64,000 nucleotides of DNA from Aldrovandia affinis (GCA_029706075.1 JAINUG010000072.1:4434799-4498798); one strand, 5' to 3'; positions 47,468-59,697 are shown, numbered from the stretch's first letter. Numbers and translations: made by a program. Notes: generated from the letters alone by a model not told the origin.

Positions 47468-49840
47468 AATGTGTTCCATTTAGAAACTGTAAATTGGCCT
47501 TACAAAACACATGAAATTATATTGCTTACTTGTCAGTCTTGGGAGGAGTTGTCAACACTGCGGCCTAAGCATTGTAATTAAGGATATCAAGGAATGATGC
47601 TGAACAATGAGTAACCTGTTCAAGAGGAAGGTTCACACCATGGTCTAGCTTCCATTTTTACTTGATTGTGAAGTAGGCTACAGGTCATTAAATCAGGTCT
47701 GGATGAATCCTTCCAGGAAATAGCAGGCTATTGCACAAAGGTATTATCAACAACCTGGTGTGACATAGAACAGATACAGATCTTAAGAACAGGTGAGAAT
47801 AACATTTTTAAAGGTCATGGTATTACCTGACTGGTGAATGAATCAGCTATTTTTCTGTGCATGGACAGTCAAGGGCAGAACCAAATGGGCTTGGATGTAA
47901 GTGTTTATTAAAACAGTGTTTTATCATGTATTATGTTTTAAATTGTATACGTACAAATGTGCTTTAAATCACTTCAATGAAACAAAATGAGATCGTTGTC
48001 AAAGAGGATGTATTGGTTAGACTCTTTATATGAGCATTCTCTGTCCATGGAGACATTGCATTTCCTATGAGCACCAAACCTTTCCTCCGAGAAACAACAC
48101 AAAGCTCTTCTCCGCATGACGATGCTAATCCTTCTCTATTCCATGTTTGCACGAGCGGCCGGCGCGAGATCCCCCGAGTAGCGTAAGTGAAAAACGCGAG
48201 CCCAGGCGTTCCTCAGCTGCTTCCTCTTAAATGTTTACAGGTTTACAGTTACAGTTTTTCTTTTAATGCTTGTAAGTGCTCAAAGTCATCTGCGTGTTTT
48301 CACCGTGTTCCAGCTTTCCCCCAGCAGGTGCACGGCTTTCGCTGTGCCCCTCATTTTTGGTTTTTTTTGGCTTTCAGAGAGGGCTGTTTTTTATTAGTAA
48401 TGTGTATCAGCTTGTTCCCACGTGCAGAAATGAGTATGAAAAGAGGGTTACCAACAAACGGTGCTCCTTGCGTAAACAAGCAAAGGGTAATGTAGGTTCT
48501 TCTCCCTGTGCGCTGACTTCACACAAAGGAGGTTCTGTTTTCTCTCTCTTTTTTTGTCTTCATGTTTGATTAACATTCTTGTAAAAGCAAGTGTTTATGT
48601 TCTGCATATGCACATTTATTGTAGTAACTCTCTCTGTCTCTGTTTTATTTTGCCCACTGTGTAAAAAAAAGAGAGAAAAAAGTTCCCCCTTTCATATTTC
48701 AATTGCGTTAGCCGTAATAAAAGTCAGTACACTTTTACTGAGACATTCCATTTGCTTTTCTTTGGCTGTGTGGAATTTTTTTAAAAGGGGGTCTGCTCTT
48801 TAATGCTCCCAGTTGGTGGTTTTATAGGACTCCTGGATGTTCTTCGACGGTGAAGCAGTGTTGCAGCAATGTGCCTAAGAAGATTCTGGAGTGCTCCCAG
48901 CACACCTGTGTTTTTGCTGCCGGTCTTTTCTTTCTTTCTCTTTTTTAAGGCCTGTGAGATCATTAGCTGGACGCATTCGCATTGTGAAATGACACTAAAA
49001 GAAAACCTGACCGATTAAAGTGGAGGCGGGGGGGGGGGTGGTCCAAGATGGACACACTGTACGGTACACACACACAGATCGGCTTTATTTAAGGGTCTGA
49101 GAGAGTTGTGTTATCATTGCTCTGGATAGGCCGACAGTAATACAATAGTCATGGTTATTCAGAGGGAATAAAGGTGTCAATAGGGATTAATCCTAAATAC
49201 AGTTCTTTCTGCTCAGTGGTCATTCGATCTAACAGCACATATCTGCATATCTTATATCCAATATCCCAACGCCTATTGACGCCCCTTCCAGTCAAAATGG
49301 GAGCCAAGTCCTCCAGTCCCGTAGAAACGGTTCAGGGAAATGAACTAATTGGACGACCCTGTTTTTATTTGGTTTTCTCCATCTCAATTCAGATTTATGT
49401 GGCATTCTGGTGCGGTGGAGATTTCCACAGCCACATGGAAGAATAAGTATAAACACAGACAAACACCAAGACAAACATCACCCTTTGAGGTCATTGTTGC
49501 TGTTGGAATGCGTCTCAGGTCAGTGATGTTTTACTAAATTATTGAGTAGTCCGCAGAGTGGCTGTGGTGGCTATGGGCTTTCCACAAAGAATTTTAATTA
49601 ATCATCATGAGCTTTCCCAATATGTCTGACAAGCGCTGTACAGAATTATGTTTCCTACTCACTGAAGGCAATTACAGGCAAATCAGCACTCATTTCTAAG
49701 AAACAGGGTGTTTTTGTTTTTCACAGAATTTACTGTGCGTATAGATGTATGAGTTTCCCATTCACCAGAATTCGATAAGAACAAAAAAATATATAAACAA
49801 GTGAAAAATGTAATGAGCAACATGTCCAGTTGGACTGAAC
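47468..49840. other. No gene recognised
   Basis: Single-copy-looking DNA with a G run at 49027-49038. No repeat family or gene is recognised. Confidence 0.45.
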
Positions 49841-49890
<50 letters not shown>

Positions 49891-49990
49891 CCATAATACT
49901 CATAATCATAATAAAAGGTGTTATTATTATTATTGCATTTAAACAGCACTTTTAACTTTTAAACTCAGTGAAAGGTTAACTTACCTCAAT
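49841..49990. repeat. (ATA)n and (TTA)n with flanking repeat fragment
   Basis: ATA run 49841-49887, TTA run 49920-49934, then TTGCATTTAAACAGCACTTT, which resembles the start of the repeat at 44970. Confidence 0.7.
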
Positions 49991-52078
49991 CGCCAGAATA
50001 CTCATTAAACTTCACCTGAAGTGGAGACAGGGGGTCTATTTGGCCAATTATACTGGCAACTGATTATACAACCAGATTAAAAGGCTGTAAGATTAGAAAT
50101 TTGGCCAGGACACCAGGTACTGGTGATGGTCCTCTACTAGACCATCAATACTTTGCAGCAACCTGGTTTTCACAACCATGTCTCTCAGCCAATCATTATC
50201 TTCCCCTACCCTACTTTGCTTCAGCAGAAGAAAGTTCCACCAATGAATTACCTGCATCAAAACTGATCGAATGACCAGATTTTGGGGGGCACCATGATGA
50301 AGGACAAGAGCAATCTAGAGACAGTTCTACTTGAGGGACAGGACTGAATGTTTACAGAACTGTCACCACTCATTCTCTTCCCTTCCTTGTTATAGATCTC
50401 CCTATCCATTGTAAAAAAACCAGGCAAAAACAGTACATCCCCAGCTTTTGATCAAACTCTTTTTGCTGAGTTCAGTTTTCACAAGATTTGCATCAACAGG
50501 AAGCAGCAGATGTACAAATGAACACATGTCAGAAAACAGACACACAATAAGACAAGCAAAAGGCAAACAGGTCAAATAAATTGACAGATTATTTAAGGAC
50601 AGGTAGTAAATACAGAGATAGACAATGTGAGCTAAGCACACTCTTAAAAACCACACGCATAAATAAATGTCCAAAAGACAATAGAATTTAATATAGAATT
50701 TATGAAATGTTTCCAGTAGTAAAGCCACATCCTAGGAAATATTTTAGCAGTAAAGAGATAAGTGTTTGCAGAAGGCTCCATGGTGGAATAAAAGTATGAA
50801 CAAACAACAAAGGAGAGAGAAAGGAACAGGGGGATAGAGATGGTCATCTGGTAGATGAGTAAACATTAAGTCCAGGAGGGATGACAGGATAAGATAAAGG
50901 CTTGTAATAAGAGAAGAGGACAAGGGGTTGAGAGAGTGGCTTGGGAGTGAAGGGCTGGGAGTTCTGATTTCTGATGATGAGCCTGAGTTATGGAGGAGCA
51001 CGGGGCAGGGAGGGAAATGCAAGTGAGTTCTGCTTAGATGACTCATGTTGATAGAAGTGTGTGTGTGGGGGGGGTGCATTAGACCAGAGATCCACTGGTC
51101 TAGCCGTGGGGGCCTGGACCAAAATTGGTGGGAAAGATCCAGATTCCAGGAATGTTGCTCAAGTAGATGTGGCAGCCAGGAGCAAGTGAAAGAGTAAAGC
51201 TAGATGGGTCAAAAGGGGTCGAGAAGATAAATGGAGAGCCGGGAGAGGCATGCCGCCGTAGTCCTGTTAGCTAGAGATGTCCTGTTAGGAGGAGACAGAG
51301 GCCTTGGAGCTGAATTCAGAAAGCCGAGTTTACGGGTGAAGAAGGCAGTCTGTTCCAGGGAGAGGGCAGTTGGATGGAGAGACCGGCGGAGGGATGTGTG
51401 TCAGTCCCAGAGAGGGTAGAGCAGTCATTCAATTGCCCTCAGGGAGTGGGAAAAGAACAGAGAGGACTAAAAGAAGGGTGGATGGAGTGAGAGGAAATGT
51501 CTGAGAAGGGAGAGGAGAGCTCAAAGACGGAGCTGGTTTGTACTGAACCTCAGCACAGAAAAGCACAGACCCCACTGGTTTGGTGTGAAGCCCTCATCCT
51601 ATCGCTCTTAATTACTGTTACATTGAGCTCAACTTTATTCCTATTGCAGTAGTCACCGGGGAATAAAATGGAAAACCAAATGGCTTTAGTAGTTTACGAT
51701 TTCTGATTGCAAGTGCTGGCTGGCTGTCTGTGTGAAAAACAAAACCGAAGGTCTGCTTACTGTACAAACATGTCCGATTTATATTTATATATTTATATTT
51801 GTATTTGTAAGCATGCACTTACAATTGGCCTGTTCAAATGAACAACATTTGCTCACCATTGCTATTTTGAAGCTCTGTTACATATCTCAGGTCACCCCAT
51901 AACCTTGTGTATTTCCAACACTGCGATTATGGAGCCAGTTGCAGAACGCAATGAGGTCAGTTCTCCCTCTGATTTTTAGAGCTGTTATACAACACAAAGA
52001 AAAGTCTTTCATTGCCTTGTAACTTGACTGTTCGTACATGCAAAACAGCATTTAATATACAGTACATTCCATTTACTC
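49991..52078. other. No gene recognised
   Basis: The 50750-51540 part is strongly purine-rich on the plus strand with no fixed period. A short hairpin, AGACCAG-AGATCCA-CTGGTCT, lies near 51083. Nothing coding is supported. Confidence 0.45.
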
Positions 52079-52101
52079 TACAGTTTTCCTTTAATAATTT
52101 A
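52079..52101 (+). repeat. SINE target-site duplication, left copy
   Basis: TACAGTTTTCCTTTAATAAT plus TTA, repeated at 52405-52428 with small changes (TACAGTTTTCCTTAAAATAA plus TTTA). The match of about 23 bp on both sides bounds the SINE between them. Confidence 0.85.
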
Positions 52102-52404
52102 CCTCTGTTTTTTCCCCCATTGAATCAATTGCCCCCCCCACACACACACACACAACTATGGGACCAGCCTGGCAGTGACAAAGGCGCCGAAGCATCATCC
52201 TTTGAGTCGGAACTCGCCAAGCCATTGACTGTGATTCTGATACACACAGAGATACACACAAGAGAACCGTTTTCCCTACCCCCTCACCCTGGGGCGGACA
52301 GTCAATCACCGCCCCCGAATGGGAGTCCCAGCCAGAGACACGCTGGCACAGTCAGGGTTTGAACCCAGGCTGCGGTGGGCAACCTGCACTTAGAAAAAGT
52401 GCCC
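52102..52404 (-). mobile_element. tRNA-derived SINE, full-length insertion
   Basis: Read on the minus strand, a tRNA-like head contains the B box GGTTCAAACCC (52355-52365). GGAGTCCCATTCGGGGGCGG, a central block GATGCTTCGGCGCCTTTGTC / ACTGCC, and a tail CAATTGATTCAATGGGGGAA / AAAACAGAGG follow. The central block and tail are shared with the insertion at 57627, so both belong to one family. A perfect CA run (52140-52154) sits near the 3' end. The A box is not clear. Long flanking duplications show it arrived by target-primed reverse transcription. The partner LINE is not identified. Confidence 0.8.
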
Positions 52405-52428
52405 TACAGTTTTCCTTAAAATAATTTA

Positions 52429-55421
52429 AACACAGGTAAGTTTTATCTCCCCCTTCTTTCACTGACTATATTACAAGTGAGTGAAAAGGGTGTGCTAGGA
52501 TATGTATAATCTAATTATCAGTAATAGTAATATTTTGCAAAGACATTGGAAGTTTGCATTAAGTGCAATGCAACCATACAAAAGCTAAATTCATCTGACA
52601 TGTGTAGCAAAGGTTGCAACATAACACATCGATTCATGCTCTACATCGGGTTGTTTAAAAGCAGTCATGAATGCCTTATGTCAATGCAATGTCACATTAC
52701 ATCATGCGTGTTGAGTCTATCAAGATCTTTTGTATTCTTTATGGGGCTATATTCATTGTAAATAGTAAACCCACAAATCTAAGAGATAAATTTGGTAAGC
52801 ATTTCCATTTAGCGATTTAATGCATGTAGTGCTCCAGTTAAGGTGTAAAGGTGTAAAGGCTTCAGGCAGCTTCCTAGCTACAGGTACCTGTTAGCCGCTA
52901 CTGGCCGTGACATCCCCCCAATGGACACTCGAGATACTGCACCCGTTTAAAGGACCCTTCAAGTGTTGCCTTTATTTTGGCAGTTAATTTTAGCCTGTAG
53001 ATTACAATCACCAATAAAGATCATCAATATTTTACTCATCACTGACTTTCTTATGTTTCCTCCATGACTTTTAATGATTATTGTTACAGTAGAACCTCCA
53101 AGGTACAAACAAATCAGGAATGGAGGTCGTGATTAAGAATTTGCATCTTTAATCAAGTGGAATCCTAAACTTACATTACTGTGATGAATATTTTTTCCAC
53201 ACCGGCATCTCCTTTTCAGTGACCCACTGTCTTTGGCCTGTTTTGGTCAGCTTGATTTTGTTGCTACTATTGTTAATATCATACACTTGACTGTTGTATT
53301 CTTTAACATAATGCCAAGACATCTCCCTTTGTCTAATTTCAATCGTCTTCTGAGGATTTATATTAATGGAATGTGTGAAACGATTTGTTTACGCTCACAT
53401 TTTTGCATCAGTGATAATAAGGAGCTTGACAAGACGTAATTGCATATGTTACTTCTGGTTGCATACCTCGTTTGGGTGAGTCTGCTCTGAGGTTTGTATC
53501 TCTGAGATTCTACTGTATTTTGGCCGGAGTTTGCAGTAAACATTTTTTCACTATCTGTGCCAGCTCTGAACAAGGCTGGGCTGGCTCAGTGTTGTGGGTA
53601 ACCAGTGCTCCATGCATAACCCTCAGCATTGTGGGTGACCAGTGCTGCTTGAGTCAGCCTCAGCATTGCCAAGTCAGGCCCAATATTAATTACCCCTGAC
53701 TTCACCTTCAGCAAAGGGGCGTCTGTATAGTGCAAAGCAGGAAAAAGTCTGTGGTTACGGGAGGAGACCAGAGAAAGAGAGAGTGAGGGAGTGAGAAAGT
53801 GAACTGGCTCTGGTCGACCTCTGGCCAACTTTCGCTCTCAGGGATACGGGCCATCCCAAGCCCTCAGAGCTGGTCGTAAGAGTAGCGATCGCCTCTGTCA
53901 AATCCAATCATGGACAAATCTACCGCCACGATAATAATGGCAGAGGAAACGCTCGGGGGATAATGTTCAAGATACAACGCGCTAAAGAGAAAATGTGTTC
54001 ACCGTTAAAATAATGGAAACAGCTCTCGACGTAGGAGTGTACAGCCAGGAAAACTGGGAAAAGGCACAGGCTATTTGCTAATTATTACTGAAATATTGCA
54101 TTACAGGCAATTCAAATCTAAGTGCATTCCCATGAATTAAGACCATGAGACTCCTAGTCAGACTGCTCCTCTTACTTGCCCTCAATTTGCTCAAGTTTGA
54201 ATTACGGAGTAAATCTGTTAAAACAACAGACTGCCTTAGCGTAATTAATGTGACAGAGCTTAATGAACTTCACATTTCGAGCTGTCCCGCACAGTGAAAC
54301 AAATTAGGGGATAGGTTTACAGTCAGACTATGAGGCAAACCCTTTAGCCGTGAGAGAACCCTGTTCCCATCCCGCCTCACTCCTCAAAAACACAAAGTTC
54401 CTTTCCCCCAAGTCAATTGTTTGCTGAAGATAGTGAAATTAGTCATGATTCACTCATTCTTGGCGCCTCTCATCTCTGACTCTTTTCCCATCGATATCTA
54501 GCAGAGCGACTCTGCGTCTCTTAACCCTCCAGAACAAGAAGAAAGATTAAAAAGTCAAGAGTGCTGAAACCACAGACATCCAAGAAGGAAAAAAAAAAAA
54601 GTCTCCTGTCTTCTATGAGATGAACTGCAACTGGAGCCTATGGACAGCCAAGGGTCAGGGTTCACAGCAATAAGAGTCCTGGCACAGAGAGGGAGTGTGT
54701 CTTTTCACAGCATGGAGTAACGCCAGGCAATACAGAGGATGCTGTGCAGTGGGCGAAAGTGTCTGATACTCAGAAGAATTCACAAGGGCTTCTGTTTTGA
54801 AGATAGTTTCTTAGGTAACAGAATAATAAGAATGACGGGAGGATTTGTCGATTGCTGAAGAGTTTTGGGGTCTGACGCAGGAAATGAAAATGTAATATCT
54901 CGTTAAAATCACTCTTGTATCACTCCACAAAGATATTTATGCTGTTCACGGGACATGGTTTAATGGTAAGACAGCAAGGCATTAAGGTTGTCTGCAATTT
55001 TAAAGTAAGACAGAAACACTGTGCCTTTCACCTGGTTATGCTTCAGGCAGAATGTAATGAGAGATGGAATGCATTGAGTGTTTGTTAGAATTCATCTACT
55101 AATCAATTTTTTTGTATCACCATGTTATATAGTGTGATAGATTGAAAATTAAAATTCCAAGCTGGTTAAGTAACGATATGTTTGGTCATTCGCATAATCA
55201 GACCCATACTGACTGACATACGCACATTAGTTTGAGCTACAGCCCTTTCTACTTTAGTCAGACTGATTAAAGAATAGTGAAGGCCTGTTTACATTACTCT
55301 CGCCAAAGGCAAGTCCCAGCTTGAAATATTGACAACTTACTGCAGCTCAACCAATACCTTGAATACCAAGTTTGCCTGAAGTATTAAATGACAAATCTTC
55401 ACTATTTCCTTTTCTGTTCCT
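52429..55421. other. No gene recognised; one solo Tc1 terminus
   Basis: Mostly single-copy-looking. CCTTTATTTTGGCAGTTAAT at 52969-52988, preceded by CAAGTGTTG, is a lone right ITR of the CAGGTAACTGCC Tc1 lineage. The part at 54060-54330 looks like a conserved non-coding element (separate entry). Confidence 0.5.
54060..54330. other. Candidate conserved non-coding element
   Basis: Repeat-free, with several homeodomain-type TAAT motifs in close order (TGCTAATTATTACTG near 54076, GCGTAATTAATGTGAC near 54239, GCATTACAGGCAATTC near 54098). There is no open frame. This is the clearest example in the window of the texture of vertebrate developmental enhancers. Not testable from one sequence. Confidence 0.25.
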
Positions 55422-55651
55422 TGAACATTTATAGGAGATTCTGCAACGGCGCCTGAGACAGCATTGTCCACCACCATCAACAAAATAGCAAATTATGGAA
55501 TTTCTCAGGGAAGAATGGTCCCTCCATCCCTCCAGTAGTTCCAGAAGCTTGTAGAATATATTCCAAGGCACATTAAAGCTGTTTTGGTCCCTCAGGGTGG
55601 CTAAACGCCCTATTTTATGTTGATATTTCCTTTATTTTGGCAGTTACCTGC
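55422..55651 (+). mobile_element. Tc1-like 3' fragment (CAGGTAACTGCC lineage)
   Basis: GGAGATTCTGCAACGGCGCC then TGAGACAGCATTGTCCACCA corresponds to EILQRRLRQ...PPPS after the catalytic Glu. TTAAAGCTGTTTTGGTCCCT and the right ITR CCTTTATTTTGGCAGTTACC follow. Everything before the Glu region is missing. Confidence 0.8.
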
Positions 55652-56350
55652 ATGTTTAGTATTGTCTTATCGTATGTTATGTTTGAGCAATCACTAAGAG
55701 AAGAATTTCTGTTGATATGGCAATACATTTTCTTGACTTGACTTGACGGGAACACTCAACCTTCCGGTGTCAGGGTGAAGTAGAAGCCACTCTCGGAACA
55801 GTATGCTGCAAGTGGGCCACTGACGGGATCCATCCTTAGTTCCACCAGGTAAACAGCGTGCCAAATATCAAAGGTGATATTCAGAGCCCAACCTTCTTTT
55901 TATACTGATCCAGGGTCCCTATAACCTACTCAAATGCAGGTTCTCACCAATCCCCCAAAGTGGCACAAAGAAGTAGTGATATGTAAACCTGCTCAGTCAG
56001 TTCTTTGGCTCTCTGTGTTTGAGACTGAAGTAAAGAGGCATTGTTCCATATCCTTGCCCATTTTCTGGCTTCCAGCATATGAGACATGGGCCTTATGTTG
56101 GCAACACAAATGCATCCATATCAATTTTGGTACTTTAACAATGCTGGCACAAATGTCAAGTGAGCTGGTAATAACTTTTAAATTATGTTTGATAGTTTAT
56201 GAAGGGGTGACTGTGCTCTAGCCTAACATGTCATCTGTCACATTACCTGTTGATGAGCGTTAATATCACTGCCATAGCACATCTTCAAGGGAATTAAACC
56301 AGAATATCAGACCCTATGCATCTGTCAAAAATGCTTCACAGAGGAAATAT
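55652..56350. other. No gene recognised
   Basis: Single-copy-looking DNA between two Tc1 relics. CTTGACTTGACTTGAC-like repeats lie near 55733. Confidence 0.45.
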
Positions 56351-56908
56351 ACAGGTAGCTGACAAAATAAAGGAAACACTTGAGTACTTAAAAGGTTCTG
56401 GTGGCTCTGTTATGGTGTGGAATGCATTTTTCTGGCATGGTTCAGGCCTGCTCAACCCCTTAGAGGGCCAGGTAAACATCAGTAAATACAAAGCCATTCT
56501 GAGTGATCACCTTCATCCTATGATAAAACATATCCTGATGGAAGAGGTCTCTTCCAGGATAACAATGCCCCCATCCACAGGGCACAAGTGTTCACTGAAT
56601 GGTTTGATGAGGTTGAAAATGATGTAAAACATATTCCATGGCCTCAGTCACCAGATCTCAACCCAATTGAACACTTATGGGAGATACTGGAACAGCGCCT
56701 GAGACAGCGTTTTCCACCACCATCAACAAAACACTAAATGATGGAATTTCCTATGTAACAATGGTGTTGCGCCCCTCCACTAGAGTTCCAGACACTTGTG
56801 GAATACATGCCAAGGTATATTGAAGCTGTTCTGGTGGCTCGTGGTGAACCAATGTCCTATTTACACAATATTTATGTTGGTGTTTCCTTTAATTGAGTAG
56901 TTACCTTT
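56351..56908 (+). mobile_element. Internally deleted Tc1-like element (CAGGTAACTGCC lineage)
   Basis: Left ITR CAGGTAGCTGACAAAATAAA, then CACTTGAGTACTTAAAAGGT joined directly to TCTGGTGGCTCTGTTATGGT. The frame reads GGSVMVWNAFFWHGSGLLNP, ILSDHLHPMIKH, then [39 protein letters not shown] and FQTLVEYMPRYIEAVLVARG-like sequence. The second catalytic Asp (DDNAP in the family) is Asn here. The right ITR is GTTTCCTTTAATTGAGTAGT/TACC. The N-terminal DNA-binding half is deleted and frames are broken. Confidence 0.88.
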
Positions 56909-57189
56909 AGCTCCCGAATTCATTCCCTGTCAAGTTTAAGTACCGTATGGCAACCTTTTCTGGAGAACCCTGGCCCAAGATGATGTTTCTGATCTTCAGT
57001 AGAGCCAGCGCATATTCAATTCAACTGTTAAAGAAGGAAGGGTCCATAAAGCTAATAACTTGTGTCACCATGGCTGCCAACCAGGGCTGCCACGCATTGA
57101 GCATTGAGCTTGAGTCTCAGGCAATTCACTCATTTCACAAGCTCTCATACCGCACCTGTAGCTCATTGTGCATTTTAATCTAAATGCAG

Positions 57190-58242
57190 TTTCCATTTGC
57201 TTAGGCTTACCAAATGTCCAGGATTTTGTAAATGTGTCCATGGTGACGTGAATATTATATGGAAAATACACTTCCAAGAAGAACGTATGCCCTTCTAAAA
57301 CCGCTTGCAACCAAGGCCAATGCGCAACAATGTATAATCTGGTGTAATGAGCACGAAGCTTGGACTTCTGAGCAGTGAAAGAAAGTGATATGGTCTGAGA
57401 AGTAATTTTTTAACTCTTTTCCCTACATCTGGATGGATTTATGTTTGGAGAAAGCTAAAGGAAGCCTTAAACCCACATTGGTGATGGATCTGTTATGGTC
57501 TGGGCAGCCATCTCATGGGAGCCACTGGGTCTGATTATTACTCTGCGTGGTAGAATTACAGGCAAGGAATACAAAGCCATTTTAGACAACCAGGTGCAAA
57601 CATTGTTTCCTCAAAAATGTTCCCAGTTCCTAGTTAGCTGTGCACAGGAGTGGCTCTGGGGTGCCGGAATTACAGTTGACAGCATGACGAGTGCCGTCTC
57701 GGAGGAGACATTACTTCGCCTTTGTCACTGCCGGTCACAGGGCTGTGGCAGCAAACTACTATGAGGGAGGGATTGACCTATGAATAGCGAGAGTAATTGG
57801 TTACCAAATTGGGAGAAAAACAGGATAAAATCAGAAAACAAATAAAACAAATTAAAAATTAAAAATTCCCAGATGATAATGGCCCCATATACATTGCTAA
57901 ACAGATTCAAGAGTGGTTTCATGAACACCAGGATGCAGTCAAACACAGTCAAATTGGCCTCCCCAATCACCAGATCTAAACATCATTGAACCTTTATGGG
58001 AAGTTACGTAGAGTGTGGAGTAGATTTCCACTGCCTTCATCTTTCAAAGAACTGGAGGCTTTTCTTCTTCAATAATGGTTCAATATCCCACTAGAAGCTA
58101 TTTAAAACTTATATAACAGCATTCCAATAAGGGTTGAAGCTGTTCTGAAGGCAAATGGCAGCCAAACTCCTTATTAGCAATTCCTTATTAGCTAATACAT
58201 ATTCATATATTGTTTGGTGTTTCCATTATTTTGTCTACCCCC
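57190..58242 (+). mobile_element. Tc1-like element of another lineage, broken, with a SINE inside
   Basis: Degraded transposase begins near 57190. WAAISWEPLGLIITLRGRIT (from 57500) is followed by EYKAILDNQVQTLFP. FPDDNGPIYIAKQIQEWFHEH continues after the SINE and holds the second catalytic Asp. The Glu block reads IIEPLWEVT, then RFPLPSSFKELEAFLLQ and IPIRVEAVLKANGSQTPY. The right ITR is TGGTGTTTCCATTATTTTGT then CTACCCCC. Stops and frame changes are frequent. A clear left ITR is not found. Confidence 0.8.
57627..57865 (+). mobile_element. SINE inserted in Tc1 transposase
   Basis: It is bounded by TTCCCAG at 57620-57626 and again at 57866-57872, a perfect 7-bp target duplication. If one copy and the insert are skipped, the transposase sequence F-P-D-D-N-G-P is continuous. 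The body shares ACTTCGCCTTTGTCACTGCC and the tail AATTGGTTACCAAATTGGGA / GAAAAACAGG with the SINE at 52102. It ends in an A-rich tract (AATAAAACAAATTAAAAATT). The Pol III promoter part seems to be missing. Confidence 0.8.
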
Positions 58243-58314
58243 TGAATATTTGTATGGATTTCAATCTTGACCCTCTCTGCAAGGTTGTGACACTGTATTC
58301 ATCCACCTGTAATA

Positions 58315-59517
58315 CACTATATGACCAAAAGTCAGTGGACACCCCTACTAATTATTGAGTTCAGGTGTTTCAGCCACACCCATTGCCAACAGGTGCATAA
58401 AATCCAACACATACCCATGCAATCTCCACAGACAAACATTTAGAATTCAGAATGGTTTGTAAAGAGCTCAGTGACTTTAAACGCGGCACTGTCATAGGAT
58501 GCCACCTTTGTCACAAGTCAGTTAGTGACATTTCTGCCCTACTAGATGTGCCCCAGTCAACTGTAAGTGCTATTATTGTGAAGTGGAAGCGCCTAGGAGC
58601 AACAACAGCTCAACCACGAAGTGGTAGACCACGCAAACTCAAAGAGCGGGGCCGACAAGTGCTGAAGCGCATAGCACGTAAAAATCGCCTATCATCTGCT
58701 GCATCACTCACAACACAGTACCAAACTGCCTCTGGAAGCACCATCAGCACAAGAAGTCTGCATCAGGAGCTTCATGGAATGGGTTTCCATGGCCGAGCAG
58801 CTGCACACAAGCCTTGCATCACCATGCGCAATGCCAAGCGTCGGCTGGAGTGGTGTAAAGTATGCCGCAACTGGACTCTGGAGCAGTGGAAACGTGTTCT
58901 TTGGAGTGATGAATCACGCTTCACTATCTGGCAGTCCGGAATGCATAGTGCCTACTGTAAAGTTTGGTGGAGGAGGGATAATGGTCTGGGGCTGTTTCTC
59001 AGGGTTTGGGATAGGCCCCTTAGTTCCAGTGAAGGGTATTCTTAATGCTACAGGATACGAAGACATCTTAGCCAGTTGGGCGCTTCCAACTTTGTGGCAA
59101 CAGTTTGAGGAAGGCCCTTTGCTGTTTGAGCATGACTGTGCCCCTGTGCACAAAGCGAGGCCCTATAAAGACATGGTTAGACGAGTTTGGTGTGGAGGAA
59201 CTCGATTGGCCTGCACAGAGCCCTGACCTCAACCCCATTGAACACCTTTAGGAGGAATTAGAATGCCGATTGCAAGCCAGGCCTTCTCATCCAACATCAG
59301 TGCCTGACCTCACAGATGCTCTTTTGGCTGAATGGGCACAAATTCCCACAGACACACTCCAAAATCTTGTGGAAAGCCTTCCCAGAAGAGTGGCAGCTGT
59401 CATGGCTGCAAAGGGCAGTCCAACTCCATATTAATGCCCATGATTTTAGAATGGGATGTCCAACAAGCTCATATAGGTGTGATGGTCAGGTGTCCACTGA
59501 CTTTTGGCCATATAGTG
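58315..59517 (+). mobile_element. Tc1-like transposon, full length with intact ITRs
   Basis: The ITRs CACTATATGACCAAAAGTCA and the inverted TGACTTTTGGCCATATAGTG match over about 29 bp with one difference. TA flanks both ends (58313-58314 and 59518-59519). Length is 1203 bp. The transposase is on the plus strand and only lightly damaged. The D-to-E spacing read from the surviving motifs is 34 residues (DD34E). This is the youngest-looking DNA transposon in the window. Confidence 0.95.
58452..59434 (+). pseudogene. Tc1-like transposase (DD34E), lightly damaged
   Basis: The ATG at 58452 gives MVCKELSDFKRGTVIGCHLC, with the first helix-turn-helix at SVSDISALLDVPQSTVSAII and the GRPRKL motif at about codons 58-63. 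The first catalytic Asp is in VLWSDESRF, the second in [12 protein letters not shown], and the Glu in [10 protein letters not shown]. The C-terminus is LVESLPRRVAAVMAAKGSPT then PY and TAA at 59432. Two frameshifts (near 58970, in [11 protein letters not shown], and near 59165) and one in-frame TAG at 59249-59251, where the family has Trp, are the only major lesions seen. Confidence 0.92.
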
Positions 59518-59697
59518 TATATTCACCTTGTTTTAGTTTTGTGTTTGCAGGACGACACTGATTTGATTGATTGATCTCTGACAGAGGAGGAATTAATTTG
59601 TTGATTACACAACAAACATTTGTCACTAATTTCTCCATATTGACAGCATACTCTATTTTAAATTGAACTTTTAGCTGTGAACCAATACAGATATATA

